This document shows, piece by piece, positions 8,314 to 17,100 of a stretch of 64,000 nt of DNA. Origin of the DNA: Actinomadura flavalba DSM 45200 (lineage in GTDB: Bacteria; Actinomycetota; Actinomycetes; Streptosporangiales; Streptosporangiaceae); the NCBI RefSeq assembly GCF_000374305.1, contig NZ_KB894102.1:105449-169448 (forward strand), in the 5' to 3' direction. Position 1 is the first letter of the stretch. Every line of letters begins with the position of its first letter. Made by a program: the position numbers and the translations under genes. The notes beneath the pieces were generated by a model. That model was not told the origin of the DNA and searched no databases. It was given only the letters and a program-made list of their open reading frames with translations.

Positions 8314-9072
8314 ATGGTCCGCACCCTTCTGGTCAGAGGTCTGCTCCTGGGCCTGCTGGCCGGTCTTCTCGCGGGCGCGTTCGCGTTCGCGATCGGTGAG
8401 CCCCGCATCGACGACGCGATCGCGCTGGAGGAGGCCGCCGCGGCGGCCGAGCCCGCGCCCGCCGACGACGGCCACTCGCACGAGCACGGCGCCAACGTGA
8501 CGCGCGGCCAGCAGAAGTTCGGCCTCTTCCTGGCCACCGGCCTGTACGGCCTGACGATCGGCGGGATCTTCGCGCTGGCGTTCGCGGGCCTGCGCGGACG
8601 CGTCGGTCCCCGGACCGACGGCGGTCTCGCGCTGGCCGCCGCCGGGACCGCGTTCGCGGCCGTGATCCTCGTGCCGTTCCTGAAGTATCCGGCCAATCCC
8701 CCGGCCGTGGGCGACCCGGAGACGATCACCAGCCGCACGCTGCTTTACCTGGCGATGATCGGCGTCGGCCTGCTGGCGACGGCCATCGCGGTGACGACGT
8801 CGCGGCGCGTCCCCGGCGGCGCCTGGCCGCGCGGCGCGGCGGCGGTGGCGGCGTTCGTCGTGCCGGTGGCGGTGGCGTACCTGCTGCTGCCGACCGTCAA
8901 CGAGGTGCCGGCGGAGTTCCCGGCGACGCTGCTCTGGCAGTTCCGGATCTCCTCGCTCGGCACGCAGGCCGTGTTCTGGGCCGCGTTCGGCGCCCTGTTC
9001 GGCTGGGCCGCCGACCGGGCGGCGCGCCCGGCGTCCGCCCCGGCCCCGGCGGCGGCGCCCGCGTCCGCCTGA
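8314..9072 (+). CDS. cbtA: CbtA, cobalt transporter membrane subunit
   Basis: A 252-aa membrane protein with five to six predicted helices and a cytosolic or periplasmic HSHEHG histidine cluster near residue 55 typical of CbtA. It is the partner of CbtB in cobalt uptake for corrin metallation. I chose ATG 8314 rather than the in-frame GTG at 8293, because the latter would overlap cbtB and adds residues before the conserved first helix (RTLLVRGLLLGLLAG). The Ala/Pro-rich C-terminus (PASAPAPAAAPASA) is probably unstructured. It is co-transcribed with the histidine-phosphatase-like gene 5 nt downstream. Confidence 0.92.
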   Translation: MVRTLLVRGLLLGLLAGLLAGAFAFAIGEPRIDDAIALEEAAAAAEPAPADDGHSHEHGANVTRGQQKFGLFLATGLYGLTIGGIFALAFAGLRGRVGPRTDGGLALAAAGTAFAAVILVPFLKYPANPPAVGDPETITSRTLLYLAMIGVGLLATAIAVTTSRRVPGGAWPRGAAAVAAFVVPVAVAYLLLPTVNEVPAEFPATLLWQFRISSLGTQAVFWAAFGALFGWAADRAARPASAPAPAAAPASA

Positions 9073-9077
9073 CCGGA

Positions 9078-10007
9078 GTGCTGTTCGTCCGCCACGCGAC
9101 ATCGGCGGGGATGCGCGAAGCGCGCTTCCCCGCCGACGCCCCGGCCGACCCCGCGTCCCTGTCCCGAGCCCGAACCCTCGCCCCCACGATCCTCACCCTG
9201 GCGGGCCACCCCACCCAGCCCGCGACGTCCACACCGCCCCGCCCGAACGGGTCCCCCGACGCTGCGGCCACACCGGATTCCGCCTCGCCGGGCCGTATCC
9301 GGACGTGGACGGCGCCGTCAGGCACCCCGCCACCCACGTCGGATGCACCAGAAACCGGCCACCCGGCCCCTGAAGCCGCGCCGGACTCCGGCGCGTCCGC
9401 GTGGACGGCGCCGTCAGGCCGCTCGACACCCACGTCGGACACGTCAGAAACCGGCCACCCAGCCTCTGGTGCCGCGCTGGACTCCGGTGCGTGGGCGTGG
9501 ACGGCGCCGTCGGGCAGCCCGACACCCGCGTCGGACACGCCAGGAACCGGCCGCACGGCCTCGGAGGCCGCGCCGGGCTTCGGGGCGTGGGCGTGGACGG
9601 CGCCGTCGCGGGCGGCGGTGGCCACGGCGGAGGCGCTGGGGTTCGTGGCGCGGCCCGTCGCGGCCCTGGCCGAGGCCGACGCGGGGCGGTGGGCGGGACG
9701 GGCGTTCGCCGAGGTCGCGGGCGCGGAGCCGGAGGCGTTGCGGCGGTGGCTCTCCGAGCCCGGAGCCGCGCCGCACGGCGGCGAGAGCCCGGCGGCGCTG
9801 GCCGCGCGGGTCGGGGCGTGGCTCGACGACGCCCCGGACGGCGTCGTCGTGTGCGACGCCGGGGTGATCCGGGCCGCGCTGGGGCACGTGCTCGGGCTCG
9901 GGCCGCTCGCCACCGCGCGGTTCGACGTCGCGCCGCTGTCCACCACGGAACTGACCGCCGGGCCTGCCCGGCGCGTCTCCCATGTCAACCGGAAGGTGGG
10001 TCCTTGA
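9078..10007 (+). CDS. Histidine phosphatase-like protein with an internal 32-residue repeat insertion
   Basis: A 309-aa protein whose ends match the histidine phosphatase (CobC-like) family: LFVRHATSAG at the N-terminus carries the catalytic Arg-His pair, and RAAVATAEALGF with EADAGRWAGRAF matches the next family blocks. In cob clusters such enzymes may remove the phosphate of alpha-ribazole phosphate or a related step. Two oddities stand out. Residues about 77-172 are three 32-residue tandem copies starting WTAPSG, Pro/Thr/Ser-rich. The second catalytic histidine, usually in a (S/A)HGG motif, is replaced by Asp260 in VVCDAGVIRA. Activity is therefore doubtful. Its stop overlaps the TTG start of the chelatase gene (TTGA). 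Confidence 0.75.
   Translation: MLFVRHATSAGMREARFPADAPADPASLSRARTLAPTILTLAGHPTQPATSTPPRPNGSPDAAATPDSASPGRIRTWTAPSGTPPPTSDAPETGHPAPEAAPDSGASAWTAPSGRSTPTSDTSETGHPASGAALDSGAWAWTAPSGSPTPASDTPGTGRTASEAAPGFGAWAWTAPSRAAVATAEALGFVARPVAALAEADAGRWAGRAFAEVAGAEPEALRRWLSEPGAAPHGGESPAALAARVGAWLDDAPDGVVVCDAGVIRAALGHVLGLGPLATARFDVAPLSTTELTAGPARRVSHVNRKVGP
9306..9605 (+). repeat. 96-nt in-frame tandem repeat (3 full copies plus a stub)
   Basis: Copies begin at 9306, 9402 and 9498, with a fourth partial copy from 9594. Each starts with TGGACGGCGCCGTC. The unit is 32 codons, so the reading frame of the phosphatase-like gene is kept. Copies differ at many positions, so the array is not very recent. Confidence 0.92.
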
Positions 10008-12163
10008 CCGCCACATATCCGTTCAGCGCCGTCGTGGGGCTGGACGACCTCAAGCTGGCGCTGGTCCTCAACGCCGTGTCGCCGCGCGTCGGCGGCGTGC
10101 TCGTGCGCGGCGAGAAGGGCACCGCCAAGTCCACGATCGTGCGGGCGCTCGCGGCGCAGCTCCCCGCCGTGGACACGGTGCCCGGCTGCCGGTTCGCGTG
10201 CGACCCGGCGGCGCCCGACCCGGCGTGCCCGGACGGGCCGCACGAGCCGGGCGGCGCGGGGACGCGGCGCCCGGCGGCGCTGGTCGAACTGCCCGTCGGG
10301 GCGTCGGAGGACCGGCTGGCCGGGTCGCTCGACGTGGAGAAGGCGCTGACCGAGGGCGTCAAGGCGTTCGAGCCGGGCCTGCTGGCGGCGGCGCACCGGG
10401 GCGTCCTGTACGTGGACGAGGTCAACCTGCTGCACGACCACCTGGTCGACCTGCTGCTCGACGCCGCCGCGCTCGGCACCTGCTACGTCGAGCGCGAGGG
10501 CGTGTCGGTGCGGCACGCGGCGCGGTTCCTGCTCGTCGGCACGATGAACCCGGAGGAGGGCGAGCTGCGCCCGCAGCTCCTGGACCGGTTCGGGCTGACC
10601 GTCGAGGTGAGGGCGTCGCGGGAGCCCGGCGAGCGCGCCGAGGTGGTGCGGCGGCGGCTGGCTTTCGAGGCGGACGGCGCCGGGTTCGCCGCGCGCTGGG
10701 CGGCGGCCGAGGCCGAGCTGGCATCCCGCGTCGCGGCGGCGCGCGGGCGGCTGCCCGGCGTCCGGCTGCCGGACGCGCGGCTGGAGCAGATCGCGACCGT
10801 CTGCGCGGCGTTCGAGGTGGACGGGCTGCGCGCCGACCTCGTCACCGCGAGCGCGGCCCTGGCCCACGCGGCCTGGCACGGCCGCGCCGCGGTGACGACC
10901 GAGGACGTCCGCGCCGCCGCCCGCCTGTCGTTGCCGCACCGGCGCCGCCGCGACCCGTTCGACGCGCCCGGCCTGGACGAGGACCTGCTGAACCGGCTGC
11001 TCGACGAGACGTCCGGCGACGAGGACCCCGAGCCGCCCGAAGGCGGCTCCCCCGGCGACGGCCCCGGCTCCCCGCCCGACGGCCGGGACGGCGCTGCACG
11101 CACCCCCGGGCCGGACAGCGGCACCGACGACGGCAGGAAAAGCTCAGAAGGCACAGAGGGCACGAACAACGCCGAAGGCATGAAGGGCTCTGAGAGCACG
11201 AACAGCGCCTCGGGCTCGAACGGCCCATCAGGCATGAACGACCCATGGGGCACGAACAGCCCTTGGGGCACGGACGACTCCCAAGGCACGAACAGCCCTC
11301 ACGACACAAAAAGCTCACAGGGCACGAACGGCTCGGAGAGCATGAACGGCACGGAAAGCGCGAACGGCGCAGGCCGGGTCGCCGCCGTCGCCGCGCCGCA
11401 CGCCGTCCCGCTCCTGGAGGTGCCGGGGGTGGGCGACGGCGTCGCCGGACGGCGGTCCCGGTCGCGGACGACGCGCGGCCGGGCCACCGGTTCGCGCCGC
11501 CCGTCCGGGCCGGTCCGCGACCTGCACCTGCCCGCCACCCTGCTGTCCGCCGCGCCGCACCAGCGCGGCCGGGGCCGCACCGGCGCGGGCCTGGTGCTGC
11601 GCGGCGACGACCTGCGCGAGACCGTCCGCGAGGGCCGTGAAGGCAACCTGGTGCTGTTCGTCGTGGACGCGTCCGGCTCGATGGCGGCCCGCCGCCGCAT
11701 GACGACGGTCAAGACGGCCGTGCTGAGCCTGCTGCTGGACGCCTACCAGCGCCGCGACAAGGTCGGCCTCATCACGTTCCGGGGCCGCACCGCCGACCTG
11801 GTGCTGCCGCCGACGTCGTCGGTGGAGGCGGGCGCGGCGCGGCTGCGGTCGCTGCCGACGGGCGGGCGGACGCCGCTGGCCGCCGGGCTCGTCCGCGCCG
11901 CCGAGGTGCTGCGCGCCGAACGGCTGCGCGACCCGGCGCGGCGCCCGCTGCTCGTCGTCGTCACCGACGGCCGCGCGACGGCCGGCGGCGACGTGGACCG
12001 CGCCGCCGGGCTGCTGCGCGGCACGGCCGGCGTCGTCGTGGACTGCGAGGGCGGGCCGGTGCGGCTCGGCCTCGCCGGACGGCTCGCGGCGCGGCTCGGC
12101 GCCCGGCTCGTCCCGCTACAGGATCTCGGCGCCGTCGTGCGCGATCACCGGAAGGCGGCCTGA
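10004..12163 (+). CDS. Putative cobaltochelatase subunit, fused AAA+ (ChlI-like) and VWA (ChlD-like)
   Basis: A 719-aa protein that should power cobalt insertion with CobN. The N-terminal AAA+ domain has Walker A RGEKGTAKS (residues about 36-44), Walker B GVLYVDEVNLL and the sensor stretch GTMNPEEGELRPQLLDRF. The C-terminal von Willebrand A domain has a MIDAS motif DASGSMAARRR near residue 556. Between them lies a long disordered linker with an 18-nt/hexapeptide repeat. This single protein replaces separate CobS and CobT subunits, as seen in many actinobacteria. The start is TTG 10004, supported by GGAAGGTGGG immediately upstream, a TTGA overlap with the previous gene and the conserved opening TATYPFSAVVG. 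cobO follows one base after the stop. Confidence 0.88.
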   Translation: MTATYPFSAVVGLDDLKLALVLNAVSPRVGGVLVRGEKGTAKSTIVRALAAQLPAVDTVPGCRFACDPAAPDPACPDGPHEPGGAGTRRPAALVELPVGASEDRLAGSLDVEKALTEGVKAFEPGLLAAAHRGVLYVDEVNLLHDHLVDLLLDAAALGTCYVEREGVSVRHAARFLLVGTMNPEEGELRPQLLDRFGLTVEVRASREPGERAEVVRRRLAFEADGAGFAARWAAAEAELASRVAAARGRLPGVRLPDARLEQIATVCAAFEVDGLRADLVTASAALAHAAWHGRAAVTTEDVRAAARLSLPHRRRRDPFDAPGLDEDLLNRLLDETSGDEDPEPPEGGSPGDGPGSPPDGRDGAARTPGPDSGTDDGRKSSEGTEGTNNAEGMKGSESTNSASGSNGPSGMNDPWGTNSPWGTDDSQGTNSPHDTKSSQGTNGSESMNGTESANGAGRVAAVAAPHAVPLLEVPGVGDGVAGRRSRSRTTRGRATGSRRPSGPVRDLHLPATLLSAAPHQRGRGRTGAGLVLRGDDLRETVREGREGNLVLFVVDASGSMAARRRMTTVKTAVLSLLLDAYQRRDKVGLITFRGRTADLVLPPTSSVEAGAARLRSLPTGGRTPLAAGLVRAAEVLRAERLRDPARRPLLVVVTDGRATAGGDVDRAAGLLRGTAGVVVDCEGGPVRLGLAGRLAARLGARLVPLQDLGAVVRDHRKAA
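11142..11375 (+). repeat. 18-nt in-frame tandem repeat in the chelatase linker (about 13 copies)
   Basis: Units start every 18 nt from 11142 to 11358, most containing GCACGAAC or GCATGAAC. They encode hexapeptides such as GTNSPW, GTDDSQ, GTNSPH and GTNGSE. The stretch is visibly richer in A/T than the surrounding code. It falls between the AAA+ and VWA domains, where length changes should be tolerated. Confidence 0.9.
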
Positions 12164-12164
12164 C

Positions 12165-12767
12165 ATGCCCCAGGGAAAGCCCGAGCACGTGCCCGACGAC
12201 GGCCTCACCACCCGGCAGCGCCGCAACCGGCCGCTGCTGATGGTCCACACCGGTCCCGGCAAGGGGAAGTCCACGGCCGCGTTCGGCATGGCGCTGCGGG
12301 CGTGGAACCAGGGCTGGCCGGTCGGGGTGTTCCAGTTCGTGAAGTCGGCGAAGTGGAAGGTCGGCGAGGAGCGGGCGCTGCGCGTCCTCGGGGACAGCGG
12401 CGAGGGCGGCACCGTCGCCTGGCACAAGATGGGCGAGGGCTGGTCGTGGATTCAGCGGCCCGGCACCGACGCCGACCACGCCGCCGACGCCCGCGAGGGC
12501 TGGGAGCAGATCAAGCGCGACCTGGCCGCCGAGACCTACCGCTTCTACGTGCTGGACGAGTTCACCTACCCGCTGAAGTGGGGCTGGATCGAGCTGGACG
12601 ACGTCGTCGCCGCGCTCACGTCCCGGCCCGGCGACCAGCACGTCGTCATCACCGGCCGGGACGCCCCGGCGGGCCTGCTCGACGCCGCCGACCTGGTGAC
12701 CGAGATGGGCAAGGTCAAGCACCCGATGGACGCGGGACAGAAGGGGCAGCGAGGCATCGAGTGGTAG
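12165..12767 (+). CDS. cobO: Cob(I)yrinic acid a,c-diamide adenosyltransferase
   Basis: A 200-aa CobO/BtuR-family enzyme that attaches the adenosyl group from ATP to cobalt(I). The unusual P-loop GPGKGKST (residues 30-37) of the family is intact, and conserved blocks GWPVGVFQF, WEQIKRDL and YRFYVLDEFTYPLKWGW follow. It starts with ATG one base after the chelatase stop, and its end overlaps the cobB GTG start by 7 bp, so the four genes from the phosphatase-like gene to cobB are translationally linked. Length is normal for the family. Confidence 0.97.
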   Translation: MPQGKPEHVPDDGLTTRQRRNRPLLMVHTGPGKGKSTAAFGMALRAWNQGWPVGVFQFVKSAKWKVGEERALRVLGDSGEGGTVAWHKMGEGWSWIQRPGTDADHAADAREGWEQIKRDLAAETYRFYVLDEFTYPLKWGWIELDDVVAALTSRPGDQHVVITGRDAPAGLLDAADLVTEMGKVKHPMDAGQKGQRGIEW

Positions 12768-14161
12768 TTCCCCGGCTCGTCGTGGCGGCGCCGTCGTCGG
12801 GCAGCGGCAAGACGACCGTCGCGACCGGGCTGATGGCGGCGCTGCGGGCGCGCGGCCTGGCCGTCTCCCCGCACAAGGTCGGGCCGGACTACATCGACCC
12901 CGGCTATCACGCGCTGGCGTCCGGCCGTCCGGGCCGCAACCTGGACCCGTGGCTGACGGACGAGTCGCGCGTGCTGCCGCTGTTCCTGCACGGCGCGGCG
13001 GGCTGCGACGTCGCGGTGGTCGAGGGCGTGATGGGGCTGTTCGACGGCCGGGGCGACACGGGCTTCGCGTCCACGGCGCACGTCGCGCGGCTGCTGTCCG
13101 CGCCGGTCGTGCTGGTCGTGGACGCGTCGGGGCAGAGCCGGTCGGTCGCGGCGATGGTGCACGGTTTCGCCACGTTCGAGCCCGGTGTCCGTCTCGGCGG
13201 CGTGATCCTCAACCGCGTCGCCTCGGACCGTCACGAAGCCCTGTGCCGCACCGCTCTGGAGGCCACCGGCATCCCGGTGCTCGGCGCGCTGCGCCGCGAC
13301 GACGCGGTGATGACCCCGTCCCGGCACCTCGGCCTGATCCCGGCGGCCGAGCGCGGCGCCGACGCCGTGTCGGCCGTCGACCGGCTCGGCGCCCTCATCG
13401 CCGCGTCCTGCGACCTGGACGCCCTGCTGCGCCTGGCGTCCTCCGCTCCCCCGCTTCCAGGCACCCCGTGGAGCGCAGCCGACGCCCTGGCCATCACGTC
13501 CGGACCGGAGGCGTTCGCGCGGGGAACGGCCGATGGCGGGGCGGCGGTGCGGGTCGGGCCGGGCCGCGCGGGCGGCGGAGCGCGGCCGGTGGTGGCCGTG
13601 GCCGGAGGGGCCGCGTTCACGTTCTCCTACGCCGAGCACACCGAGCTTCTGGAGGCGGCCGGGGCCGAGGTCGCGGTGTTCGACCCGCTGAGGGACGAGG
13701 CGCTGCCCGAGGGCGCCGGGGCGCTGGTGATCGGGGGCGGGTTCCCCGAGATGCACGCCGCCGAGCTGGCCGCCAACGCGCCGCTGCTGGCGGAGGTCGC
13801 GGCGTTCGACGGGCCGATCGCGGCCGAGTGCGCCGGGCTGCTCTACCTGTGCGAGGAGATCGACGGCCGCGCGATGGCCGGACGGGTGCCGGGACGCGCC
13901 CGGATGACCGGGCGGCTGACGCTCGGCTACCGCGAGGCCGTCGCCGTCACCGACTCCCCGCTGACCCGCGCCGGGGAGCGGTTCCACGGCCACGAGTTCC
14001 ACCGCACCGCCGTCGACGGCGCGCACGCGCCGCTGTTCCGCTGGCGCGACGGCGCCGACGGGTACGGCGACGCCCGCGTCACCGCGTCCTACCTGCACCT
14101 GCACTGGGCCGGGCGGCCGGACCTGGCGCACCGCCTGGTGTCGGCCGCCCGGACGCCCTAG
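12761..14161 (+). CDS. cobB: Cobyrinic acid a,c-diamide synthase (CobB/CbiA)
   Basis: A 466-aa glutamine-dependent amidotransferase of the corrin pathway; in the aerobic route it amidates hydrogenobyrinate at positions a and c before cobalt insertion. The N-terminal dethiobiotin-synthetase-like ATPase has P-loop SSGSGKTT (residues about 10-17) and the family block KVGPDYIDPGYH. The C-terminal GATase_3 domain has the nucleophile Cys357 in AAECAGLLYL and the C-terminal His block HGHEFHRT. I chose GTG 12761, which overlaps cobO and gives the expected short N-terminus before the P-loop. A low-similarity linker sits near residues 250-285. It converges with cobN, sharing CTAG at the stops. Confidence 0.95.
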   Translation: MVVPRLVVAAPSSGSGKTTVATGLMAALRARGLAVSPHKVGPDYIDPGYHALASGRPGRNLDPWLTDESRVLPLFLHGAAGCDVAVVEGVMGLFDGRGDTGFASTAHVARLLSAPVVLVVDASGQSRSVAAMVHGFATFEPGVRLGGVILNRVASDRHEALCRTALEATGIPVLGALRRDDAVMTPSRHLGLIPAAERGADAVSAVDRLGALIAASCDLDALLRLASSAPPLPGTPWSAADALAITSGPEAFARGTADGGAAVRVGPGRAGGGARPVVAVAGGAAFTFSYAEHTELLEAAGAEVAVFDPLRDEALPEGAGALVIGGGFPEMHAAELAANAPLLAEVAAFDGPIAAECAGLLYLCEEIDGRAMAGRVPGRARMTGRLTLGYREAVAVTDSPLTRAGERFHGHEFHRTAVDGAHAPLFRWRDGADGYGDARVTASYLHLHWAGRPDLAHRLVSAARTP

Positions 14162-17100
14162 CCGTCGGTGTCGTCCTCCAGGTCGCCCTCGGTCTTCAGG
14201 TAGACCTCCTGGAGGCCCTGGAAGATCTCCGGGTCGGGGTGTTCCCAGAGGCCGCGTTCGGCGGCTTCGAGGAGGCGTTCGGCGATGCCGTGCAGCGCCC
14301 ACGGGTTCGACGTGGCCATGAACGCGCGGTTCTGCTCGTCCAGGACGTACGTCTCGGTGAGCTTGTCGTACATCCAGTCGGCCATGACGCCGGTGGTGGC
14401 GTCGTAGCCGAACAGGTAGTCCACCGTCGCGGCCAGCTCGAACGCGCCCTTGTAGCCGTGCCGGCGCATCGCGGCGAGCCAGTTCGGGTTGACGACCCGC
14501 GCCCGGAAGATCCGCGACGTCTCCTCCGACAGCGTCCGGGTGCGGACGGCGTCGGGCCGCGTGCTGTCACCGATGTAGGCGGCCGGGGCCTTGCCGGTCA
14601 GCGCGCGGACGGTGGCGACCATGCCGCCGTGGTACTGGAAGTAGTCGTCGGAGTCCGCGATGTCGTGTTCGCGGGTGTCGACGTTCTTCGCCGCGACCGC
14701 GATCCGCTTGTACGCCGCCTCCATGTCGGGACGCGACGGGACGCCGTCCAGGTCGCGGCCGTAGGCGTAGCCGCCCCACACCGCGTAGACCTCGGCGAGG
14801 TCGGCGTCGTCGCGCCAGTTGCGGCTGTCGATGAGCGGCAGCAGCCCCGCCCCGTACGCGCCGGGCGCGGAGCCGAAGACGCGCAGCGTCGCGCGGCGCT
14901 CGTCGCCGTGCTCGGCCAGGTCGGCGCGGGCGTGGGCGCGGACGAAGTTGGCGTCGTCGGGCTCGTCCAGCCCGGCGACGAGCCGGACGGCGTCGTCGAG
15001 CATCGCGACGACGTGCGGGAACGCGTCCCGGAAGAACCCGCTGATGCGGACCGTCACGTCGACGCGCGGGCGGCCCAGTTCCGCGACCGGGATCGGCTCC
15101 AGGTCGGTGACGCGGCGGGACGCCTCGTCCCACGCGGGCCGGACGCCGAGCAGCGCCAGCACCTCGGCGACGTCGTCGCCGGCCGTGCGCATCGCGCTCG
15201 TGCCCCACACCGACAGCCCGACCGAGCGCGGCCAGTCGCCGTGCTCGTCCCGGTACCGCTCCAGCAGCGACTCGGCCATCGCCTGCCCGGTCTCCCAGGC
15301 GAGCCGGCTCGGCACGGCGCGCGGGTCCACCGAGTAGAAGTTCCGCCCGGTCGGCAGCACGTTGACGAGCCCCCGCAACGGCGACCCGCTCGGCCCCGCC
15401 GGAACGTACCCGCCGTCCAGCGCGTGCAGGACGTGATCCATCTCGTCGGTCGTCCGCGCCAGCCGGGGCACGACCTCCGCGGCCGCGAACTCCAGCACAC
15501 TCGCCACCAGCGCCCGCCGCTCCTCGGGCACCCACCCGGCGGCGACGCCGTCCCCACCGGCGTCACGGAGACCGGAGTCGCGCTCTCCCGCCGCCCCGTC
15601 CGACAGGCCGCGCGCGTCCTCGCCCGGTGCCGTGTCGAGCGGCAGGCCGCGGGCGAGGGTGCCGGTGCGTTCTTCGGGGGCGCTCGCGGCGACGCGGGCG
15701 GCGGCGGTCACGTCCCAGTCCGCGTCCTCCATGGCCTGGACGAGGGAACGGGCCGTGGCCTCGGCGGCGTCGGTCTCGCCGAGGCCGGCGGTGCCGTCCT
15801 CGGTGAGGCCGAGCGCTTCGCGCAGGCCCGGGAGGGTCTCGCGGCCCGACCACATCTGGCGCGCGCGGAGCATGGCCAGGACGAGATCGACGCGGACCTG
15901 GCCCTCGGGCGCCTGGCCGAGGACGTGCAGGCCGTCGCGGATCTGCGCGTCCTTGACCTCGCAGAGCCAGCCGTCCACGTGCAGCAGGAAGTCGTCGAAC
16001 TCGGTGTCGTGCGGGCGGTCGTCCAGGCCGAGGTCGTGGTCGAGGCGGGCGGCCTGGATGAGCGTCCAGATCTGGGCGCGGATCGCGGGCAGCTTCGCCG
16101 GGTCCATCGCGGCGATGTTGGCGTGCTCGTCCAGGAGCTGTTCGAGGCGGGCGATGTCGCCGTAGGTCTCGGCGCGGGCCATCGGCGGCACCATGTGGTC
16201 CACCAGGACGGCGTGCGCGCGGCGCTTGGCCTGCGTGCCCTCGCCCGGGTCGTTGACGAGGAACGGGTAGACGAGCGGCAGGTCGCCCAGCGCCGCGTCC
16301 GTGCCGCACGACGCCGACATCCCGGCGGACTTGCCGGGCAGCCACTCCAGGTTGCCGTGCTTGCCGACGTGCACCATCGCGTGCGCGCCGAACTCGTCGG
16401 CCAGCCAGCGGTAGGCGGCCAGGTAGTGGTGGCTGGGCGGGAGGTCGGGGTCGTGGTAGATCGCGATGGGGTTCTCCCCGAAGCCGCGCGGCGGCTGCAC
16501 CATGACGACGACGTTCCCGGCGCGCAGCGCGGCCAGCACGATGTCGCCCTCGTGCACGAACAGCTCGCCGGGGGGCGGCCCCCAGTGCCGCTCCATCTCG
16601 GCGCGGAGGTCGGCGGGCAGCGTCCGGTACCAGCGCTCGTAGGCCGACGCCGCGATGCGGACGGGGTTCCCCGCGAGCTGCTCCTCGGTGAGCCAGTTCT
16701 CGTCCTGGCCGCCCGCCGCGATGAGCGCGTGGATGAGGGCGTCGCCGTCCTGCTCGGCGACGCCGGGGAACCCGTCGCCGAGGTCGTAGCCCGCGTCCGC
16801 CAGCCGCGACAGCAGCCGGACGGCGCTGACCGGCGTGTCCAGCCCGACCGCGTTGCCGACCCGCGAGTGCTTGGTCGGATACGCCGACAGCATCACGACG
16901 AGGCGCCGTTCGGCGGGCGGGGTGTGCCGCAGCCGGGCGTGCCGGACGGCGATCCCGGCGACGCGGGCGGCGCGCTCGGGGTCGGCGGCGTAGACGGTCA
17001 GGCCGTCCTCGTCGATCTCCTTGAACGAGAACGGGACGGTGATGATGCGGCCGTCGAACTCGGGGATCGCGACCTGCGAGGCGGCGTCCAGCGGGGACAG

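Noticed and set aside
8897..10939. A 680-codon minus-strand frame across the phosphatase-like and chelatase genes
   Set aside because: Composition is Arg/Ala/Gly/Pro shadow sequence in very high-GC DNA, and the plus strand has recognisable families throughout.
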